Assembly (NCBI RefSeq): GCF_013408335.1
Contig: NZ_JACBZR010000001.1
Coordinates: 1,364,001-1,428,000 of the forward strand
Direction: 5' to 3'
DNA length: 64,000 nucleotides
Source: Nocardioides panzhihuensis
Lineage (GTDB): Bacteria; Actinomycetota; Actinomycetes; Propionibacteriales; Nocardioidaceae
The notes under the pieces were generated by a model. It made no database searches. It had not been told where the DNA came from and was given only the letters and a program-made list of their open reading frames with translations. Every line of letters starts with the position of its first letter. The stretch's first letter is position 1. The position numbers and the translations under genes are program-made. Below, piece after piece: positions 55,749 to 64,000 of the stretch.

Positions 55749-58451
55749 GTGACCGCGCAGCAGACCCCGCCGTATCCCTCCCACTGGGAGGCGGACGTGC
55801 TGCTGCGCGATGGGCGGACCGCGCACATCCGGCCGATCAGGTCGGCGGACAAGGACCTGCTGGTCGACTTCTACGACCACCGGGTCAGCGACGAGTCGAA
55901 GTACTACCGCTTCTTCTCGCCGATGCCGCACCTCTCGGCCCGAGATGTCGCGCGCTTCACCGAGGTCGACCACAAGGACCGGGTCGCGTTCATCCTGACC
56001 CTGCGGGGTCGGATGATCGCGGTCGGGCGCTACGACGTGGTCAAGCCGGGGGAGGCGGAGGTCGCCTTCCTCGTCGAGGACGACTACCAGGGCCGCGGGA
56101 TCGCACAGATCCTGCTCGAGCACCTCGCCCAGGCCGGGCGCGAGCGCGGGGTCACCAAGTTCACCGCCGACGTGCTCCCCGACAACGGGCGGATGATCCA
56201 GACCTTCCGCGACGCCGGCTACAAGGTGGCCTCCGTCTACGAGGACGGCGTCATCTCGCTGCAGTTCTCGATCGACGTCACCGACACCGCGGTCGGCCGG
56301 CTCGCCCTGCGCGAGCACGAGGCCGAGGCCGCCTCGATCCACCGCTTCTTCAACCCGCGCTCGGTGGCCGTGATCGGCGCCAGCCGACGGCAGGAGACCG
56401 TCGGCCAGGCGCTCGTACGCAACCTGGTGATCGGCGACTTCACCGGTCGGGTCTACATGGTCAACCCCAGCTCCACCGCGGTCAGCGGCATGCCGGCCTA
56501 CAAGAGCGTGCAGGACATCCCCGACGACGTCGACGTGGCGATCGTCGCGGTGCCCGCCGACGCGGTGCAGGACGTCGTGCTCGACTGTGCCGCCAAGGGC
56601 GTGCACGGCCTCGTGGTCATCTCCAGCGGCTTCGCCGAGACCGGCGAGGAGGGCCGCCAGCGGCAGCGCAGGCTGGTGAACCTGTCGCGCTCCTACGGGC
56701 TGCGGCTGATCGGTCCCAACGCGCTCGGCGTGATCAACACCGACCCCCAGGTCAAGATCAATGCCAGCCTCGCCCCGACGATGCCGCCGCGCGGACGTGC
56801 GGGCTTCTTCTGCCAGTCGGGTGCGCTCGGCTCGGCGATCCTGGAGAAGGTCAACAACCGCGGCCTGGGCCTGTCGACCTTCGTCAGCGCCGGAAACCGC
56901 GCCGACGTCTCCGGCAACGACCTCCTGCAGTACTGGGAGGAGGACGCCTCGACCGAGGTCGTGATGATGTACCTCGAGTCGATCGGTAACCCACGCAAGT
57001 TCTCCCGCATCGCCCGCCGCGTCTCCCAGCGCAAGCCGATCGTGGCGGTCCGTTCGGGGCGCACCACCCAGGGTGTGCCGATGGGCCACGCGGTGCGCAA
57101 GATCAGCGCGCCGCCGGCGGCTGTCGACGCGATGTTCCGGCAGGCCGGGATCATCCAGGTCGACACCCTCGACGAGATGTTCGACGTCGCCCAGCTCCTC
57201 GCCCACCAGCCGCTTCCGCGTGGCCGGCGGGTTGCCATCGTCGGCAACTCCGACGCTCTGGGGCTGCTGGCCGCCGACGCCGCCGTCTCGGTCGGGCTGC
57301 AGGTCAACAAGCAGGTCCCGCTGCCCACCGAGCCGAGCGCCGAGGACTTCGAGGACGCGCTCGACGCGGCCATCGACGATCCCGAGGTCGATGCGGTGAT
57401 CTCGGTCTACATCCCGCCGCTCAACGTCTCCGGTGAGGAGATCGCCAACGTGCTCGCCGCGGTCGGCGAGCAGTCCGACAAGCCGCTGGTCACCAGCTTC
57501 CTCGGTGCCGAGGGTGTCCCCGAGCTGCTCCGCGTCCCCGACGTCGCCGGGTCGACCGCCGGCCGGGGCTCGGTGCCGTCGTACTCCTCGGTCGAGTCGG
57601 CCGTGCGCGCCCTGGCCAAGGTCGTGGAGTACGCCGTGTGGCTGCGCTCCGCCGACGGCGAGACGCCGTGGCTCAGCGCCGACGAGTGCGACCCGCGCAC
57701 GGCGCGCAAGATCGTCACCGACGTGCTCGCCGCGCGCCCCTCGGGTGGCGACCTGAGCCGCGAGGACCTCACCATGGTGCTGGCCGCCTATGGGATCAAG
57801 CTGTGGAACACCCACAAGGTCACCACCCTCGACGAGGCGATCTCCGCCGCCGAGGACCTCGGCTGGGACGTCGTGCTCAAGGCAACCATCGAGAGCGTCC
57901 GTGAGCGGCCCGACCAGGCCCATGTCGTACGCAACATCGACGACGTCGACGAGATGACCGAGGCCTGGGAGCTGATCACCAGCCGGATCTCGCCCGAGAC
58001 CGGCGGGCTGACGGTGCAGCGCACCGCGCCGCCGGGAGTCCCGGTCGCGATCCGGTCGATGGAGGACCCGCTGTTCGGGCCGGTGGTCTCCTTCGGCATC
58101 GCCGGACCGATCACCGAGCTGCTGGCCGACCGCGCCTACCGGATCCCGCCGCTGTCCAAGCGGGACGCGGCCTCGATGGTGCGCGAGATCAAGGCCGCGC
58201 CGATGCTCTTCGGCTACCGCGGCGGCGACATGGTCGACGTCGACGAGATCGAGCGCCTCGTCCTCAAGGTCGCCCAGCTGCAGAACGACCTGCCCCAGAT
58301 CTCCTCGCTCGACCTGTCCCTGGTCCTGGTCGGCCTCGAATACTCAGCCGTTCTCACCGCCAACGCCAGGGTCGACCTGGTCGCCGATCCGCGCTCGGAC
58401 TGGTTCGTACGCCGCCTCAACCCGGCGGTGGGGGACACCCTGCCCGGATGA
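55749..58451 (+). CDS. GNAT-fused acyl-CoA synthetase (Pat-like protein acetyltransferase)
   Basis: The 900-residue protein starts at a GTG. The first 180 residues are a GNAT domain (IRPIRSADKDLLVDFYDHRV, VEDDYQGRGIAQILLEHLAQ with the acetyl-CoA motif Q-x-x-G-x-A). A CoA-binding domain (SVAVIGASRRQETVGQALVR), a succinyl-CoA-ligase-like domain (FFCQSGALGSAILEK, RVAIVGNSDALGLLAADAAV) and an ATP-grasp domain follow (ELLADRAYRIPPLSKRDA). Enzymes of this NDP-forming layout acetylate lysines of acetyl-CoA synthetase and other proteins. The conserved synthetase His is not apparent, as in Pat, where this part is regulatory. Confidence 0.9.
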   Translation: MTAQQTPPYPSHWEADVLLRDGRTAHIRPIRSADKDLLVDFYDHRVSDESKYYRFFSPMPHLSARDVARFTEVDHKDRVAFILTLRGRMIAVGRYDVVKPGEAEVAFLVEDDYQGRGIAQILLEHLAQAGRERGVTKFTADVLPDNGRMIQTFRDAGYKVASVYEDGVISLQFSIDVTDTAVGRLALREHEAEAASIHRFFNPRSVAVIGASRRQETVGQALVRNLVIGDFTGRVYMVNPSSTAVSGMPAYKSVQDIPDDVDVAIVAVPADAVQDVVLDCAAKGVHGLVVISSGFAETGEEGRQRQRRLVNLSRSYGLRLIGPNALGVINTDPQVKINASLAPTMPPRGRAGFFCQSGALGSAILEKVNNRGLGLSTFVSAGNRADVSGNDLLQYWEEDASTEVVMMYLESIGNPRKFSRIARRVSQRKPIVAVRSGRTTQGVPMGHAVRKISAPPAAVDAMFRQAGIIQVDTLDEMFDVAQLLAHQPLPRGRRVAIVGNSDALGLLAADAAVSVGLQVNKQVPLPTEPSAEDFEDALDAAIDDPEVDAVISVYIPPLNVSGEEIANVLAAVGEQSDKPLVTSFLGAEGVPELLRVPDVAGSTAGRGSVPSYSSVESAVRALAKVVEYAVWLRSADGETPWLSADECDPRTARKIVTDVLAARPSGGDLSREDLTMVLAAYGIKLWNTHKVTTLDEAISAAEDLGWDVVLKATIESVRERPDQAHVVRNIDDVDEMTEAWELITSRISPETGGLTVQRTAPPGVPVAIRSMEDPLFGPVVSFGIAGPITELLADRAYRIPPLSKRDAASMVREIKAAPMLFGYRGGDMVDVDEIERLVLKVAQLQNDLPQISSLDLSLVLVGLEYSAVLTANARVDLVADPRSDWFVRRLNPAVGDTLPG

Positions 58452-58475
58452 CCGGCTCCGGAGTGCTCCCGAGTC

Positions 58476-58946
58476 TCAGTCGTCCGAGAGGCCCAGCGGC
58501 GTTCCGGACGCCCACCACTCACCTCTGGCGTCGGTGAACAGGCCTGGCGGAGCCGGCTCGTGAGGCAGCGGAGGCGGGGTGACGCCGTGCACGCCGTTCG
58601 TGCATTGGGCGAACGGTCCGGCGACTGGATCCATCAGCACACCCATGTGCGGGTCGGCATGGTGCAGCAGCCAGTTCGAGATCCCGGTCGCGGGGTCATG
58701 CCGCAGGTGCTCCCACGCACGCCATATCGAGTCCAACCGCATGAGGGCCTCGGCATGCCGATACCACTCCGGACACCATACGAGCCCCGACTCCGGGGCC
58801 CGCGAGAACAGATGAACGAGCCTGTCGCTGACGAACTCCTCGACGTTTCCGTAGTAGAGGACCGGTGGTGTCGCCACCCGCAGCTCGTCCTCGACGAGCT
58901 CGTCGAGCAGCTCCTCCAGACGACTCTCGGATCGATCTTCGGGCAT
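58476..58946 (-). CDS. DUF4913-domain protein
   Basis: The 156-residue protein contains LVWCPEWYRHAEALMRLDSI, WRAWEHLRHDPATGISNWLL and HHADPHMGVLMDP, which match the DUF4913 pattern found on actinobacterial plasmids and integrative elements. AGAGGAG lies ten bases ahead of the ATG and overlaps the end of the trypsin-NTPase gene, so it is the third gene of that operon. Its role in the operon is unknown; the acidic first 25 residues may be an interaction segment. Confidence 0.85.
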   Translation of the reverse strand: MPEDRSESRLEELLDELVEDELRVATPPVLYYGNVEEFVSDRLVHLFSRAPESGLVWCPEWYRHAEALMRLDSIWRAWEHLRHDPATGISNWLLHHADPHMGVLMDPVAGPFAQCTNGVHGVTPPPLPHEPAPPGLFTDARGEWWASGTPLGLSDD

Positions 58947-58950
58947 GTCA

Positions 58951-61900
58951 TCAACTCCTCTGGGTGCTGCTCATGGTGGTCGGATCGTGTGCGCCGAACC
59001 GCGCCAGGACGTCTACGTGGGAACGTGCCGTGTATCTCGAGCCGTTGACATGGCGTTCCGGATCGTTCGCAGCAAGCCTTCGATGAATCTCGAGCGCCTT
59101 CTTCGAGTACGTCAGGGCCCGCTGGGGCGGCCGGCAGCTGTCACGCGTGCTCAAGATCAGCATCCGGGCCATCTTCCGCAGGATGACCACACAGCTGTAC
59201 GAGGTCTGGGAGCGTCGGCCCAGCAACCGGAGACCCAGGAGTTCGGCCTGGAGCGCGGCACGACGTGCGGCAACGGGCCGCTTGGCCAGCGCGAGGGCCT
59301 CGGCAAGCCGCAGATGCGCACGGAACCACGACCACTGGTGGCCTTGATGGACGAGACCGCCGCGCACGTGGATCTCGTGGGCGGCGACCGCGACGGCGGC
59401 TTGAAATCGTCCCGTCGTCATCAGAGCTCTGCCGAGCGAGGCGTCCACGTCGGCGAGCTCGGCCTTCTGCCTGACGTCGATGAGGGCTTCCTGCCGGCGA
59501 ATCAGACGTGCTTCCTGAAGGAGTGGAACGGCGAGCTCCGCGGTGGACAGGTAGTCGGTGTAGCTGCCCGCCAGCGCCTCGAGGCAACCCGCCAGCGGAC
59601 TTCGCCAGTCGCTGTCCTGGTCAGCGGCCATCCGGTAGCTCAGGAGCGCTTGGCGTCGCATGATGCGGGCCGCGATCTCCCGGTCGAGGTCGACATAGGC
59701 GTACGCGGCGTCGTGAAGAGCAGCGGCGTAGTGACCGCGGAACGCCCGCGGGTTGCGGTCGGCGAGCAACTTGTACACATCGGCTGCCTCGGTGCCGGCA
59801 AGAAGAGACTCCCGGCCCTTCTTCACCATGCCGAGCCGAAAGCTGAGTGTGCGAAGTGCCTCGGCCAGCTCGGGCAGCATTCGTTCGGATCTGTGGACCA
59901 GGTCACGATAAAGCGCGACTTCCTGCTGCGTCACGATCAGCGCCGCGTCGTGCTGCCCGAGAGCAGCGTGCGCACCGCTGAGGTCTCGAAGGCTCTCCGC
60001 GAAGGAGTACGCGTACCTCTCGGGGTGACCGTCCCTGAGGGCCTGATAGGTGTCGACGGCACTCTGCGCGCTCGCGAGCGCCTTCTCACGCCATCCGAGC
60101 GCCGCTGTCGCGTCGCCGGCCTGTTCCTCGATGTCCCCGAGCCTGCTCAGCACCCACGAGAGAAGGGGATCAGCGGCATGGGCCTGCTGATACCAGTCGC
60201 GCTGCTCGGCCAACGATCCGCGACGTGCGGCGATGTCGCCCAGGTTGGTCATCGTCCGAGGGACCGTGGGATCGGCTTCGTATGCTCGCCGATGCCATTC
60301 GTCTGCCTCTTGCTGGTCACCGTGGATGCGGGCGCAGACCCCCAGGTTGTTCATCGGCCAGACAGCCGAACCATCGGCGAGATGAGCTCGCTCGTACCAT
60401 TCACGTTCCTCCCCGACGCGACCGTCCTTGTGGGCGAGGAAACCCAGCGCGTTCATCGCAGGTGAGTACGTCTCGTCGAGGGCGTGCGCCTGGCGATAGA
60501 ACTGCTCGGCGGCGTCGCGGTCGCCGTCGTCGAACTTGAGGTTGCCGAGCGTCAGAAGTGCCGCGGCGTCTCGGCCCTGTGCGCTCAGCGCGATGTGTTC
60601 GGCGTGGGGGAAGTCCTTCTTTCGGTACGCCGTGCGGGCGAGCTGACCCAGCATCGGGGGAGGAGTGTCGTCAGCGCGAGCGGCGAGCGCCCGCCAGGCG
60701 TCCGCGGAGAGCTCCGCCGGTGGATCGTCAGGTCCGTCTCGAAGCAGGAAGTGGGAGACGACATAGCCCTCGATCTGACCCTCGTCGGCGAACGGGTCTG
60801 CCGGCGCGAGCGCCTGCATCGGCGTACTGCCGCTGCCTCTCACAGGCGCGCACGCCCACGCGACCGCGTCGTCGAACCAACCGGGACGGGACGTGGCGGT
60901 GGCGCGCTCGGACCGTGACATGTAGGTGAGCGCGACGGCCCGCAGCACCGGGCCGGGAACGGGTAGCACCTCAGGGTGCAGGTAGCGCTGGATGTCGGCA
61001 CAGGCACGCAGCACAGCCCGGCCCGGATGGGTGGTGGGCCGGTCTCGCCGCTCCCGGATCGCCGGAGCCGCGGCCAGGCTCTGCGCGAGCGAACGACCGT
61101 GTTCGGTGACCGCGGTCTCGAGCCGCGGGTCGCGAGCGGCCAGGGAGACGGCCCGCGCGTGCTCCTCCTCGGAGAACTCCGGGCTGATGTCGATCGGCTC
61201 GAGGGTCGGGCGGTCAGGAGGTGCCCACTTGAGCAGCAGGCGCGCGTCGCGGCTGCCGTAGTCCCGGCCGTCCGCGGAGGAGGACGCGGAGGTGAGGTCC
61301 GCGTAGGTGTTGGGCCAGATGGTTCCGAGGATGACCACCGGGTTCTCCCGATCGTCGAGCAGGTCCCGGAACACCTGGTACGGCACCTTGTCGGAGCCGA
61401 GGAACCCCGCGATCTCGTCCAGCCAGATCACCGTCCTCCCCAGGTCGGCCCCTAGGGCCCATTCCCGGAGCTCGGCCGATGGGTTGTCGCCGACGGGGGC
61501 GAACAGGCGCCATCTGGGGAGCACCTCGCGGACTGCCTCGTAGAGGCACCGGGACTTGCCCGACCCCGGCTCGCCACGGAGGAGCACGATGCCGCCTCCA
61601 GAGTCCGCGGCGTTCTGGATCGCCCGGCGGACCCGCTGGTCCTGGTCGCGCTCGACGTACAGCGGAAAGCTGGTCGAGAGATCCGGGTCAGCGGTGTCAG
61701 GCAGGTCGCCGGGGAGCCTGGTGGACTCCTTGATGCCGAGCTCCTCGCGGGGCAGCCCGTCCTCGACCCAGTGCAGAGATCTCGGTGGATGGAGGCCGGG
61801 CGGTTGGCCGCGGCTCGGCGTACGGGGCGGAGCCGACGGGCGGACGAGCTCGAGACTCTCCGCCGAGGAGATGCCTAGGCGTGTGGCGATCTCCTTCGCG

Positions 61901-62580
61901 TATCGTCCGTCCGCGCGGGCGAGCCTGGACGCGGGAACGACCTTGATCGGGTTGTTTCCCAGGTGAGGATGGTGCTCGACGACGTGTCCGAGCACGTATC
62001 CGTCGTAGAACACCAGCGCACCCGACAATCCGCCCCACTCCTGGACGGTCCCGATCTCGGTGTCACGCAGGATCAGGTGCTCGTACGCCTCGTTCGCGCG
62101 GTCCGCGACCCTGATAATGCCCGACAGGGAGGCGAGGGAGCGCTTCTGGTCCGGATCGGTCGGGTCGATCGCGTAGCTGGGGTAGCCGACCGCCTCACAG
62201 TCACGCAGCAAGCCTCCACCTCCTCGGTCGCACCGGGCGAAGATGGGTGGCTCCCAGTCGGCGTCGGACCAAGGTGGATCGGCGAGCGTGAGAAGCGCTA
62301 CGTCCAGGCCCCAGCCTGCCCCGTCCCACCGTCTGCTGACGGTCATGCTCGTGACAGAGCTGTGTTCCCAGGCGCCGTCCGGGCCTCTTCGCTGGACCGT
62401 GACGGGACGTACGCGGGTCCCGTCGGCGGTCTTCGGGTCGGCGACCGTGCAGTGCCACGCCGTCAGGACCTCGTTCGGAGTGACGAGATAGCCGGTGCCC
62501 CACTTCTCGCGGGTCTCGGAGACGTGCACGACGACGGCAACGACTCGATCGTTCGCCGGACCGGGCGGCTGGGTCGTCAT
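58951..62580 (-). CDS. Trypsin-like protease fused to NTPase and TPR repeats (conflict-system protein)
   Basis: The 1209-residue protein starts at the ATG at 62580, eight bases after the trypco2 gene. Residues 10-205 are a trypsin-like domain with an intact triad: TAWHC (His43), GLDVALLTL (Asp93) and GGLSGALV (Ser186). A P-loop NTPase follows with Walker A GEPGSGKS (336-343) and Walker B VIWLDEIAG (about 384-392). From about 640 on are TPR units (LLTLGNLKFDDGDRDAAEQF, PAMNALGFLAHKDGRVGEER, MTNLGDIAARRGSLAEQRDW). This protease-NTPase-TPR layout with an adjacent trypco2 protein is known from actinobacterial biological-conflict systems. It probably senses an invader through the TPR/NTPase part and activates proteolysis. 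Confidence 0.9.
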   Translation of the reverse strand: MTTQPPGPANDRVVAVVVHVSETREKWGTGYLVTPNEVLTAWHCTVADPKTADGTRVRPVTVQRRGPDGAWEHSSVTSMTVSRRWDGAGWGLDVALLTLADPPWSDADWEPPIFARCDRGGGGLLRDCEAVGYPSYAIDPTDPDQKRSLASLSGIIRVADRANEAYEHLILRDTEIGTVQEWGGLSGALVFYDGYVLGHVVEHHPHLGNNPIKVVPASRLARADGRYAKEIATRLGISSAESLELVRPSAPPRTPSRGQPPGLHPPRSLHWVEDGLPREELGIKESTRLPGDLPDTADPDLSTSFPLYVERDQDQRVRRAIQNAADSGGGIVLLRGEPGSGKSRCLYEAVREVLPRWRLFAPVGDNPSAELREWALGADLGRTVIWLDEIAGFLGSDKVPYQVFRDLLDDRENPVVILGTIWPNTYADLTSASSSADGRDYGSRDARLLLKWAPPDRPTLEPIDISPEFSEEEHARAVSLAARDPRLETAVTEHGRSLAQSLAAAPAIRERRDRPTTHPGRAVLRACADIQRYLHPEVLPVPGPVLRAVALTYMSRSERATATSRPGWFDDAVAWACAPVRGSGSTPMQALAPADPFADEGQIEGYVVSHFLLRDGPDDPPAELSADAWRALAARADDTPPPMLGQLARTAYRKKDFPHAEHIALSAQGRDAAALLTLGNLKFDDGDRDAAEQFYRQAHALDETYSPAMNALGFLAHKDGRVGEEREWYERAHLADGSAVWPMNNLGVCARIHGDQQEADEWHRRAYEADPTVPRTMTNLGDIAARRGSLAEQRDWYQQAHAADPLLSWVLSRLGDIEEQAGDATAALGWREKALASAQSAVDTYQALRDGHPERYAYSFAESLRDLSGAHAALGQHDAALIVTQQEVALYRDLVHRSERMLPELAEALRTLSFRLGMVKKGRESLLAGTEAADVYKLLADRNPRAFRGHYAAALHDAAYAYVDLDREIAARIMRRQALLSYRMAADQDSDWRSPLAGCLEALAGSYTDYLSTAELAVPLLQEARLIRRQEALIDVRQKAELADVDASLGRALMTTGRFQAAVAVAAHEIHVRGGLVHQGHQWSWFRAHLRLAEALALAKRPVAARRAALQAELLGLRLLGRRSQTSYSCVVILRKMARMLILSTRDSCRPPQRALTYSKKALEIHRRLAANDPERHVNGSRYTARSHVDVLARFGAHDPTTMSSTQRS

Positions 62581-62587
62581 CTGACGA

Positions 62588-62959
62588 CTATTCGTCTTCT
62601 TCGTCTGCGTTGACCGTGGGGATGATGCGCTCGGTCCCGAGTGGGCGTTCACCGTGGGACGGTGACGACTCGCCGGCGATCACGATCCCGCCCGCCGTCT
62701 CCTCCTTCGAGGCGGCGCCGCTCGAGAGCGGCTTCAACGACAGCCTGATCGTCTGCGTACGCTCCGTCCCCACCGATCCTCCAGCCTCGAGGATCTTCCA
62801 GCCGACCTTGCCGTTGGCATCCTTGGTGACCGCGACGCTGAGCTCGAGGTCGACCGTCTCCAGCGCGAACCGAACCTCGCCCTCGCGGCCACTTGCCTGG
62901 GCTTCGGAAAGCTCCAGCCTCAACGTCTCGATCGCCTGACTGAGCCCGATGCCGTCCAT
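62588..62959 (-). CDS. Trypco2-family protein (trypsin-co-occurring domain 2)
   Basis: The 123-residue protein begins MDGIGLSQAIETLRLELSEA and continues EVRFALETVDLELSVAVTKD, VGWKILEAGGSVGTERTQTI, RLSLKP. The L-x-x-A-I-x-x-L-R-x-E-L and V-x-L-E-L/V-x-V-x-V pattern is the trypco2 family, named for occurring next to trypsin-like proteins. The acidic tail (NADEEDE) runs up to the start of the trypsin gene. It may be a cofactor or substrate of the protease. Confidence 0.88.
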   Translation of the reverse strand: MDGIGLSQAIETLRLELSEAQASGREGEVRFALETVDLELSVAVTKDANGKVGWKILEAGGSVGTERTQTIRLSLKPLSSGAASKEETAGGIVIAGESSPSHGERPLGTERIIPTVNADEEDE

Positions 62960-63082
62960 GGCTTCCCTTCGCCGCTGTGGGTGCGTTGCAAGGATTTATA
63001 CCATCGAGAGGCGGAAGTCGGCGGGCAGTCGATCGACGCACCAGTAGCCCGTGCTACACGCGAGCGTGACAGACTGGCACCC

Positions 63083-63667
63083 ATGAGCACCCGCACCGAT
63101 GATCTCGACCGCGCCGACGACCTGCGCGACGAGATCGACCGCACCGGCTACTACCCCGAGGTGGTGGCCGACTGTGTCGCCTCCGCCGTGGCGGGGGAGA
63201 AGGTGTCCTCCTTCTTCCTGCACCACGAGCCGACCTTCGACCGCGACGAGGTGCGCCGCCACCTCTCCGTGCTGGTGCTGACCCCGACCCGGCTGATCCT
63301 GGCCCACACCGACGAGCACGCCGGCGACGACCTGCTGCCCGAGCACTACACCTCGACCTCGACCGAGGCCGTCCGCATCGACTCGGTCAACTCCGTCGTG
63401 GTGACCCGGATGATCACCAACCCGACGAAGGGTTCGAGCAAGCCGGCCGAGGTGGTCATGACCATCGGCTGGGGCGGCGTCAACCGCGTCGACCTGGAGC
63501 CCGCGGGCTGCTCCGACCCCAACTGCGACGCCGACCACGGCTACACCGGCGTACTCACCCCCGACGACTTCTCGCTGCGCGTATCGGCTGCCGCCGACGG
63601 TCACGACTCGGTCGACCGCCTGCTCTCCTTCGCGGAATCGCTCTCGGCTCGCACCCACAGCCGGTGA
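63083..63667 (+). CDS. DUF5998-family protein
   Basis: The 194-residue protein (MSTRTDDLDRADDLRDEIDR) is preceded by a GACAGACT sequence at a distance like that of leaderless -10 boxes. Conserved-looking blocks are VADCVASAVAGEKVSSFFLH, LTPTRLILAHTDEHAGDDLL, and CSDPNCDADHGYTG, with three cysteine or histidine residues that may bind a metal. The family is actinobacterial and of unknown function, usually found beside the alkaline-phosphatase-family gene that follows here 7 bp downstream. Confidence 0.85.
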   Translation: MSTRTDDLDRADDLRDEIDRTGYYPEVVADCVASAVAGEKVSSFFLHHEPTFDRDEVRRHLSVLVLTPTRLILAHTDEHAGDDLLPEHYTSTSTEAVRIDSVNSVVVTRMITNPTKGSSKPAEVVMTIGWGGVNRVDLEPAGCSDPNCDADHGYTGVLTPDDFSLRVSAAADGHDSVDRLLSFAESLSARTHSR

Positions 63668-63674
63668 GGTGCGG

Positions 63675-64000
63675 GTGACGGGGTTTCTCGCTCCCGCTTA
63701 CGGGGAGCGCTCGCTGGGTGATGTCCTGCCGGCGGTCGCGGCCGCCATGGACGTCCCGCTCGGCACCGCCGAAGCGCGACCCGGTCTCGAGCTGCCGTCG
63801 GCGGCTGCGTACGTGATCTTCCTGGTCGACGGGATGGGGACCAACCTGCTGCGGCGCTACGCGCACGCGGCGCCGTTCCTGGCGTCGCTGAGCGAGGACC
63901 AGCAGCCCGGCACGGCCGGGGTGCCGTCGACGACGGCGACCAGCCTCACCTCGTTCGGGACGGGGCTGACCCCCGGCGGTCACGGCCTGGTCGGCTACAC
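63675..64000 (+). CDS. Alkaline-phosphatase-superfamily nucleotide pyrophosphatase/phosphodiesterase, 5' part
   Basis: The start is the GTG at 63675 with GAGG five bases upstream; GTG at 63669 is an alternative. The visible 108 codons include YVIFLVDGMGTNLLRRYA (metal-binding Asp), GVPSTTATSLTSFGTGLTPG (with the nucleophile Thr) and GHGLVGY. These are typical of type I phosphodiesterases of the superfamily. The gene continues beyond the window. Confidence 0.88.
   Translation, partial: MTGFLAPAYGERSLGDVLPAVAAAMDVPLGTAEARPGLELPSAAAYVIFLVDGMGTNLLRRYAHAAPFLASLSEDQQPGTAGVPSTTATSLTSFGTGLTPGGHGLVGY

Overview
The window is high-GC actinobacterial DNA. The gene set (an Ala/Lys-rich SigA, DUF7455, DUF4192, an LprG/P55-type pair, a second GyrB/GyrA-like topoisomerase pair, a SigB/SigF-like sigma factor, ECF41/SigJ) and the frequent GTG starts suggest Nocardioidaceae, probably Nocardioides or a relative. 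That placement is an inference from gene content; no rRNA is present.

Layout. Positions 1-2921 hold the 5' end of an oligopeptidase B-like gene, a GntR-repressor/membrane-protein pair with two operator-like repeats, and dinB. Positions 3127-17668 are a 14.5-kb integrative element inserted into a DUF4192 gene. The 7-bp sequence CCAGCCC flanks it at both ends, and joining the flanks restores an uninterrupted 308-codon DUF4192 frame. The element carries a large serine integrase beside attL, a HTH/TPR regulator, a leftward block (P4/D5-type SF3 helicase, excisionase-like HTH protein, a small-terminase-like protein, an IPT/TIG-domain protein, unknowns), a non-coding origin-like region with a 65-bp inverted repeat and four iteron-like repeats, and a rightward block of small genes, three of which share a repeated leader ending in a CCTAGTC..GACTAGG palindrome. 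It has no large terminase, portal, capsid, tail or lysis gene, so it looks like a phage-satellite (PICI/P4-like) element, not a prophage. This is the most interesting system in the window.

Positions 17669-31000 contain the 3' part of DUF4192, an HhH-GPD repair protein, sigA, a secreted amidase, DUF456 and DUF7455 proteins, the topoisomerase IV B subunit, the divergent ECF41 sigma/epimerase pair with a good ECF41 promoter match, a thioesterase and an isolated EF-Tu paralogue without cysteines. Positions 31400-44200 hold a YdeP-type molybdopterin oxidoreductase, an ABC exporter pair, a beta-carbonic anhydrase, an M3 peptidase, a hemerythrin-like protein, a LuxR-type regulator, and a stress cluster with a short and a full SigB/SigF-like sigma factor and small membrane or charged proteins. 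Positions 44300-53600 hold a large catalase, small membrane and zinc-ribbon proteins, a CYP152-type peroxygenase, the lprG/P55-like pair and topoisomerase IV subunit A.

Positions 54000-64000 hold a DUF222-HNH protein, an orphan antitoxin-like gene, a GNAT/acyl-CoA-synthetase-type acetyltransferase, a three-gene operon (trypco2, trypsin-NTPase-TPR protein, DUF4913) that fits a biological-conflict system, a DUF5998 protein and the 5' end of an alkaline-phosphatase-family gene. A dispersed REP-like repeat of about 50-105 bp occurs three times, once inside the P55-like transporter frame. Several genes have a TANNNT -10 box 6-7 nt before the start codon, suggesting leaderless transcripts.
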